From Bacillus canaveralius (GTDB taxonomy: Bacteria > Bacillota > Bacilli > Bacillales > Cytobacillaceae): a DNA stretch of 64,000 nucleotides. The notes below the pieces were generated by a model. The model made no database searches. It was given only the letters and a program-made list of their open reading frames with translations, and was not told the DNA's origin. Both the position numbers and the translations under genes were made by a program. Below are positions 59,797 to 64,000 of the stretch, piece after piece; the stretch's first letter is position 1; each line of letters starts with the position of its first letter. The DNA lies in NCBI RefSeq assembly GCF_002860125.1, contig NZ_PGVA01000012.1:1-64000 (forward strand), in the 5' to 3' direction.

Positions 59797-61014
59797 ATGA
59801 TCGAGTGGTTGGCCGTCCCCTTAATGATCGCCGGAGCAGCCCTTATTCCCAAAAAGCCGATGTCTGATCAGAAGAAAATAGAACAAGTCTTCGTTAACCG
59901 CAAAGTTGGAATCATTAAAAGCAAAGACCCGGTGACGAAAAAAGAAAATATCCAATTCCCCAAACTGCAGAAGAAGTTCTTTAAAGATGTTTATAGCACT
60001 TACCTGTATTCCCTCCCGCTTGGCATCCCTTCAGAATCGTTAGAATTAATCCTCCCAGCGCTTAAAGAAGCTTTAAACAAAGAAGTTGAATATGAGTTTG
60101 ACGGGTTGCTCAAGCTCCGTGTTTATGATATAAAACTTCCGGAACGATGGGATTATGCTAATACACTCATTCGTCCAGGAACCTGGGAAGTTCCGATCGG
60201 AAAGAACCATCAAGGTGTACTTTATCACGATTTCGAGAAGTATCCACACCTATTAAATGGAGGCGTGACTCGATTTGGGAAAACGGTATTTATGAAGCAA
60301 GTCATGAATACTTTGATCCTAAACAATCCGGAGCACGTCGAAATTTACGTGCTGGATCTGAAGGCCGGGTTGGAATTTTATAAATACAAGGCGCTCAGCC
60401 AAGTGAAGGAAGTGGCCTGTGACGTCTATGAGTCTGCTGAGCTGTTGAATGAGATAACCGAACAACTAAAACAAAGAGAATTGCTATTCCGTGAAAAAGG
60501 CTACACAAATATTGCGGACACGCCAATTGCACAACGCACATTTATATTCGTAGATGAAGGGGCTGAGCTATCCCCGAACATCGTAAAGAGCAAAGAGGCG
60601 AAACGATATGCTGAGTTTTGCCAGGCGGCCTTAAGTGAGATTGCGCGGATCGGTGGCGGTTTGGGGTATCGATTGATTTATGCGACTCAGTATCCGACCA
60701 AAGAGGCAGTCCCGATGCAAGTGAAGATGAACATCGTCGCCAGATTATCCTTTGTGTGTGCCTCCCAGGTGTCCAGCCGCGTTCTTCTGGACGATATTGG
60801 AGCGGAAAACTTACCCCCCATACCTGGGAGAGCGATTTATCTTGTCGAGAAGAAACGGACGGTGCAGGTGCCTTATATCGATGACAAAATGATATTTGAA
60901 ATGATGGAGGCGAAACACGATGCTATTATCGACGCAGCAGCGCATCGAAAGCCTGTTAACGACGATCGACCGGCTAGGCCTGGTCAAAATCAAACACCTT
61001 CAAAAAATTCATGA
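59797..61014 (+). CDS. FtsK/SpoIIIE-like DNA translocase ATPase
   Basis: A 405-residue ATPase. N-terminal hydrophobic anchor (MIEWLAVPLMIAGAALIPKK). Walker A is GGVTRFGKTVFMKQ, then VEIYVLDLKAGLEF, Walker B FIFVDEGAEL and ATQYPTKEAVP. It resembles the FtsK-HerA translocases of integrative elements and of some Bacillus phages (Wbeta type). It overlaps the replication-relaxation gene by 95 bp. A role in plasmid-like maintenance or transfer of phage DNA is inferred. Confidence 0.85.
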   Translation: MIEWLAVPLMIAGAALIPKKPMSDQKKIEQVFVNRKVGIIKSKDPVTKKENIQFPKLQKKFFKDVYSTYLYSLPLGIPSESLELILPALKEALNKEVEYEFDGLLKLRVYDIKLPERWDYANTLIRPGTWEVPIGKNHQGVLYHDFEKYPHLLNGGVTRFGKTVFMKQVMNTLILNNPEHVEIYVLDLKAGLEFYKYKALSQVKEVACDVYESAELLNEITEQLKQRELLFREKGYTNIADTPIAQRTFIFVDEGAELSPNIVKSKEAKRYAEFCQAALSEIARIGGGLGYRLIYATQYPTKEAVPMQVKMNIVARLSFVCASQVSSRVLLDDIGAENLPPIPGRAIYLVEKKRTVQVPYIDDKMIFEMMEAKHDAIIDAAAHRKPVNDDRPARPGQNQTPSKNS

Positions 61015-61555
61015 CCTAAAAAGCTATCGTAATGCCTGCAGAGTGGTGGGTCAGCTGCGGCCGTATATTCATGAGACGTACATCGAGCGCGAAAAAGTGG
61101 TCTATCTCAACAAGGACGGAAGGGGGCTGATCGGCAGTACCAAAGAGGTCAAGAAGTCTCCTCTTATGATCCACAGCTTACTCCGGAACGAAGTCTATCT
61201 GCATTTTGAGTGTCCTCGAGACTGGAAAATAGAACATGCTATCGAGGTTGAGCAGAAGTCCCTAACCACCTTCCAAGTGCAAGTGCAGGGGCTAAAGCAA
61301 AACAATAGAAGAAAGGTGATTGCTGATGCAGCTTTCAACCGAAACGGATATCTTCATCTGATCGAGGTAGATAACTCGCGTGACATGAAAGATAATCGGA
61401 AGAAAGTTGACATGTATCGAGAAATCTTACCGAGCATCCAAGATGGGGTACCGATATTGTTTTTCTTCACCACAACGGAGGACCGTAAACGGAAGCTGGG
61501 GTCCTGGTTGAAAGGGATCCGGCACCAGGTGAAAACATTTGCCGAGATTAAATAG
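60920..61555 (+). CDS. Replication-relaxation family protein
   Basis: A 211-residue protein of the replication-relaxation family. N-terminal winged HTH (TTIDRLGLVKIKHLQKIHDL), then a nuclease-like core with PD-type residues (NRRKVIADAAFNRNGYLHLI, EVDNSRDMKDNRKKVDMYRE). In integrative elements and plasmids this family accompanies FtsK-like ATPases and is linked to replication initiation or mobilisation. It ends 4 bp before the attR arm. ATG 60920 lies inside the ATPase gene. Confidence 0.82.
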   Translation: MLLSTQQRIESLLTTIDRLGLVKIKHLQKIHDLKSYRNACRVVGQLRPYIHETYIEREKVVYLNKDGRGLIGSTKEVKKSPLMIHSLLRNEVYLHFECPRDWKIEHAIEVEQKSLTTFQVQVQGLKQNNRRKVIADAAFNRNGYLHLIEVDNSRDMKDNRKKVDMYREILPSIQDGVPILFFFTTTEDRKRKLGSWLKGIRHQVKTFAEIK

Positions 61556-61559
61556 ATTA

Positions 61560-61584
61560 TTAGTAGTACCATAAGCTATGAAGG
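61560..61584. other. attR, right prophage junction in comK
   Basis: The phage arm TTAGTAGTACCATAAGCTAT (61560-61579) is the reverse complement of the attL arm. The shared core AAGCTATGAAGG is at 61573-61584, with the GG crossover at 61583-61584. ComK coding sequence resumes immediately (RKQGTK). Confidence 0.9.
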
Positions 61585-61975
61585 CAGGAAACAAGGGACA
61601 AAAACGCTTATCGGCATCACTCACAAGGTTCCAATCACGATTGACCCTGTTCATTTTATTTATTTTTTCCCGACGACATCGCCGAACAACAATGACTGCA
61701 TCTGGATTTCACATGAGAATGTTTTATCCCATCAAAGAGTGGATTCACAGCAGACAGTTGTTACCTTTCGCAACAAGAGGCATTATACCTTCCCCATTTC
61801 ATCGGCCTCTTTTGAAAATCAACTGCTCCGGACCGCACTGCTGAGAACGAAAATCATGCAGAGATTAGAAGAGACAGAACGAAAAGCTTATTATTTTTCC
61901 CGGACGGGCAGATATATGGAGGCCTCTGAAAGTCATCACCATTATCAATCTGAAGGCCGTACTTTCAAACAATAA
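61585..61975 (+). pseudogene. comK: comK 3' half, displaced by the prophage
   Basis: The frame continues ComK from the residue after the junction: RKQGTKTLIGITHKVPITID, PVHFIYFFPTTSPNNNDCIW, then ASFENQLLRTALLRTKIMQR and a His-rich tail to TAA 61973-61975. This is the conserved C-terminal DNA-binding part (SFENQ-RT-LRT). Without the 5' half it has no start codon of its own. Precise excision would restore a 193-residue protein. Confidence 0.92.
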
Positions 61976-61976
61976 G

Positions 61977-62360
61977 TTAAGCCTCTGTTTTTTCCTGCCC
62001 ACAAACATGCCGTTTAAACAAATAAAATTCCATTAATTCTTGTACTTTGTTGCGAATCCGTGGGTTAAAATAGCTATGGTGTTCCTCATAGCCTTTATAC
62101 AAAAACAGATACATCGTGAAGGCTTCGTCCCGGTTCAACTGCTCAACCTTTAGCTTGTTTTTACTCATGTATCGCTTTACTTCGTACAATTCCTTTTGGA
62201 TAATCTTCATTGTTTCCTCAATTAAGTGTCTATAAGGATCTTTTAGTTTAAAAGGGCTTTTTTCGACTACAACAAGATCTCGGTTTAAAACGGTTAACAC
62301 TAATGGTAAGTAGATGGCCTGTTCCATCATATTGCGGTCTTCTTCAGGGATTCTTGTCAT
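61977..62360 (-). CDS. YhjD-like conserved Bacillus protein
   Basis: A 127-residue helical protein: MTRIPEEDRNMMEQAIYLPL, SPFKLKDPYRHLIEETMKII and LYKGYEEHHSYFNPRIRNKV. It matches what I recall of B. subtilis YhjD, a neighbour of comK, which supports the synteny. It converges on comK with one base between the stops. Function unknown. GGAGTAAACG precedes the ATG on its strand. Confidence 0.7.
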   Translation of the reverse strand: MTRIPEEDRNMMEQAIYLPLVLTVLNRDLVVVEKSPFKLKDPYRHLIEETMKIIQKELYEVKRYMSKNKLKVEQLNRDEAFTMYLFLYKGYEEHHSYFNPRIRNKVQELMEFYLFKRHVCGQEKTEA

Positions 62361-62569
62361 GTTCGTTTACTCCTTTTATCAAAATTAGAACATTTGTTCG
62401 ATATTATATTAACTAATAAATATCCTAAATTCAAGACAGATTTATTTTTTTCAAATATTGCAAAATTCATTTAACTTTTTTAAAAGAAGCTTTATAATGA
62501 ATAGGGAAAATATATTTCTAGTGTCGAAATATATTTTAAGAAAGCTTTTAATGAAAGGGTGGCTTCTTA

Positions 62570-64000
62570 ATGACAACTAAACGAACAATTACGGCGGAGG
62601 ACTTGTATACACTTAAATCTGCAACGGATCCTCGCCTTGCACCAAATGGGAGAGATCTGCTTTATGTAGAGACCGCTATGCTCAAGGAGAAAAATGACTA
62701 TAGTGCACACCTCTTTTACATAAACCTTGATGAGAAAGCAAAGCCTGTTCAGTGGACTTATGGTGAGCACCGCAACCATTCGCCGCGCTGGTCGCCTGAT
62801 GGATCACGGGTCGCTTTTATCTCAAACCGGACGGGGAAAAATCAAATCTATATCTTGAATGCGGGCGGCGGAGAAGCAAAACAGGTTACTTTTAGCCGTA
62901 ACGGAGCAGGAAGTCCAGTCTGGTCGCCGGACGGTACGAAAATTGCCTTCTCCATTTCATTAGGAAAGGATGACAGTGTTTCCGACCGTGACGGAGAGCA
63001 GGAAAAGAAGCAAGAACTTGTTCCTCTTGAAGTGGATAAAATGAAATATAAATCAGATGCCCAGGGCTTTTTGAACGGAAAGGTCGCGCAAGTAGCTGTC
63101 GTCGATCTCAATTCAGGCGAGATTACCCAAATCACCGATGGGAAAACAGATTACCACCTGCAGAGCTGGTCGCCTGACGGAGGAAAAATCGCTGTTACCG
63201 CTGATCTGAGTGATGATACTGATTCGACTTTCCTTAATGATGTCTATTTGATTGATGTGAAGGCCGATAACAAACTGCAAAGAGTCACTGATGGGACAGG
63301 TTATTTCGGAAGTGTAACCTGGTCTCCGGACGGGAAACATCTCGGCTTGTTTGGCCATGGACGCGAGTATGAAAATGCTACGCTTACAAAGCTATGGGTA
63401 TATGATATTAGTTCTGGAACGTTAAAATGTTTAACAAACAATTGGGATGTACAGGCAGGAGATACGGTAGTCGGTGACTTCCAGCAGGGAGCAGTCACAC
63501 CGGGAATGCTCTGGGCCGATGATAATGAAAGCTTTTATTTTGTCGCCACAGATCATGGCAACACCGTTGTTTACTACGGGAACTTAAAAGGTGAGATCTA
63601 CCCGGCACTTCTTGATAACCAGCATGTTTACGGGCTGGCGGCTGACGGAAGAAACGAGCGGGCCGTTGTAGCGATCAGCAAAGCTGACCAGCCTGGAGAT
63701 TTATATACATTGAACATATCAACGGGAGCTCTTGAACAGTTGACAAATGTGAACGCTGACTTCCTCAAGGAGGTTACTTTGTCACAGCCGCAAGCGATCA
63801 ATCTTTCTGCAAAAGACGGGACGGAACTTCATGGCTGGATTATGAAACCGGCCAACTATGAAGAAGGTAAAAAGTATCCGCTTATTTTAGAAATTCACGG
63901 CGGCCCGCATGCGATGTATGCGAATACTTTTTTTCATGAATTTCAATTGCTTGCTGCAGAAGGTTACGCAGTGTTGTATATCAATCCACGAGGCAGCCTT
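62570..64000 (+). CDS. S9-family peptidase (acylaminoacyl-peptidase/YuxL-like), 5' part
   Basis: The frame opens at ATG 62570 behind AAAGGGTGG and runs off the right edge after 477 codons without a stop. The N-terminal beta-propeller shows WD40/PD40 repeats ending WSPDG (HSPRWSPDGSRVAFIS, GSPVWSPDGTKIAFS, LQSWSPDGGKIAV, VTWSPDGKHLG). The alpha/beta hydrolase domain then starts (YPLILEIHGGPHAMYANTF). The catalytic Ser lies beyond the window. It cleaves short peptides or acyl-amino acids. The gap 62361-62569 is AT-rich and has no gene. Confidence 0.9.
   Translation, partial: MTTKRTITAEDLYTLKSATDPRLAPNGRDLLYVETAMLKEKNDYSAHLFYINLDEKAKPVQWTYGEHRNHSPRWSPDGSRVAFISNRTGKNQIYILNAGGGEAKQVTFSRNGAGSPVWSPDGTKIAFSISLGKDDSVSDRDGEQEKKQELVPLEVDKMKYKSDAQGFLNGKVAQVAVVDLNSGEITQITDGKTDYHLQSWSPDGGKIAVTADLSDDTDSTFLNDVYLIDVKADNKLQRVTDGTGYFGSVTWSPDGKHLGLFGHGREYENATLTKLWVYDISSGTLKCLTNNWDVQAGDTVVGDFQQGAVTPGMLWADDNESFYFVATDHGNTVVYYGNLKGEIYPALLDNQHVYGLAADGRNERAVVAISKADQPGDLYTLNISTGALEQLTNVNADFLKEVTLSQPQAINLSAKDGTELHGWIMKPANYEEGKKYPLILEIHGGPHAMYANTFFHEFQLLAAEGYAVLYINPRGSL

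Larger units (their letters stand above)
19393..61584. mobile_element. 42.2-kb prophage integrated in comK
   Basis: A complete temperate phage: integrase, CI/Cro switch, replication genes, terminase, portal, capsid, connectors, large ejection-type protein, holin, amidase and a right-end lysogenic cassette, bounded by matching attL and attR. Its length between crossover points is 42,192 bp. All essential reading frames look intact, so it could be inducible. No tail tube, sheath or tape measure is recognisable, which suggests a short-tailed virion. Target gene, integrase class and GG core match the Listeria A118 paradigm, but most other genes differ from that siphovirus. Confidence 0.92.

Noticed and set aside
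1-64000. CRISPR arrays, rRNA, tRNA genes and insertion sequences
   Set aside because: None seen on either strand; the prophage uses comK rather than a tRNA as its target, and no transposase-like frame is present.

Overview
The window is a Bacillaceae-type chromosome (Bacillus or a close relative) carrying a complete-looking 42.2-kb prophage. The host assignment rests on Bacillus-style gene content and order: a yisU/yisV-like LysE-MocR pair, two 33-residue YjcZ sporulation peptides, a class D sortase remnant, AzlCD, and the order yhzC (IDEAL domain) - comK - yhjD-like familiar from Bacillus subtilis. Start codons are often GTG or TTG behind strong AGGAGG-type sites, as expected for low-GC Firmicutes.

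Host left arm (1-19392). This holds amino-acid exporters and their regulators (LysE/MocR, AzlCD with a divergent XRE-cupin regulator), a PF04392-type ABC transporter operon (lipoprotein, permease, ATPase), a crotonase, a VanW protein, a DUF421 membrane protein, a secreted endonuclease/exonuclease/phosphatase protein and an M48 membrane protease. The first 11 kb is full of decaying genes: a methyltransferase without its 5' end, a frameshifted LysR remnant, a PhzF remnant abutting a twice-frameshifted sortase D, and a small membrane gene split by a 68-bp tandem duplication.

Prophage (about 19393-61584). It splits comK into a 64-codon 5' part and a 129-codon 3' part, which rejoin in frame to a 193-residue ComK. 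The integrase is a large serine recombinase read leftward next to attL. The reconstructed attP is a near-perfect inverted repeat centred on GG, the same dinucleotide and target gene as Listeria phage A118. Next come a CI-type repressor and Cro with four related operators; an early region (AbrB-like protein, DUF2800, DUF2815, family A DNA polymerase, a shortened sliding-clamp-like protein, HNH endonuclease, VapE primase-helicase, PAPS-reductase-like protein, VRR-NUC and SNF2 helicase); and a 320-bp GTATCC repeat tract that may be the replication origin. An ArpU-like regulator and a terminator precede the late genes.

The late genes encode terminase, portal, an Acb2-type anti-CBASS protein beside a RyR-domain protein, scaffold, an SU10-like capsid protein, connectors and a 1749-residue polyvalent protein with ADP-ribosyltransferase-like and zincin-like domains. 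There is no recognisable tape measure, tail tube or sheath, so a short-tailed (podovirus-like) virion is inferred. Holin and amidase follow. A leftward cassette (HTH, membrane zinc ribbon, DUF2441-like) looks like a lysogenic moron. An FtsK-like ATPase and a replication-relaxation protein lie at attR.

Host right arm (61585-64000): the 3' half of comK, a yhjD-like gene and the start of an S9 peptidase. The most interesting theme is a temperate, probably short-tailed phage in comK that may act as a reversible competence switch and carries anti-CBASS, ADP-ribosyltransferase-like and clamp-like genes.
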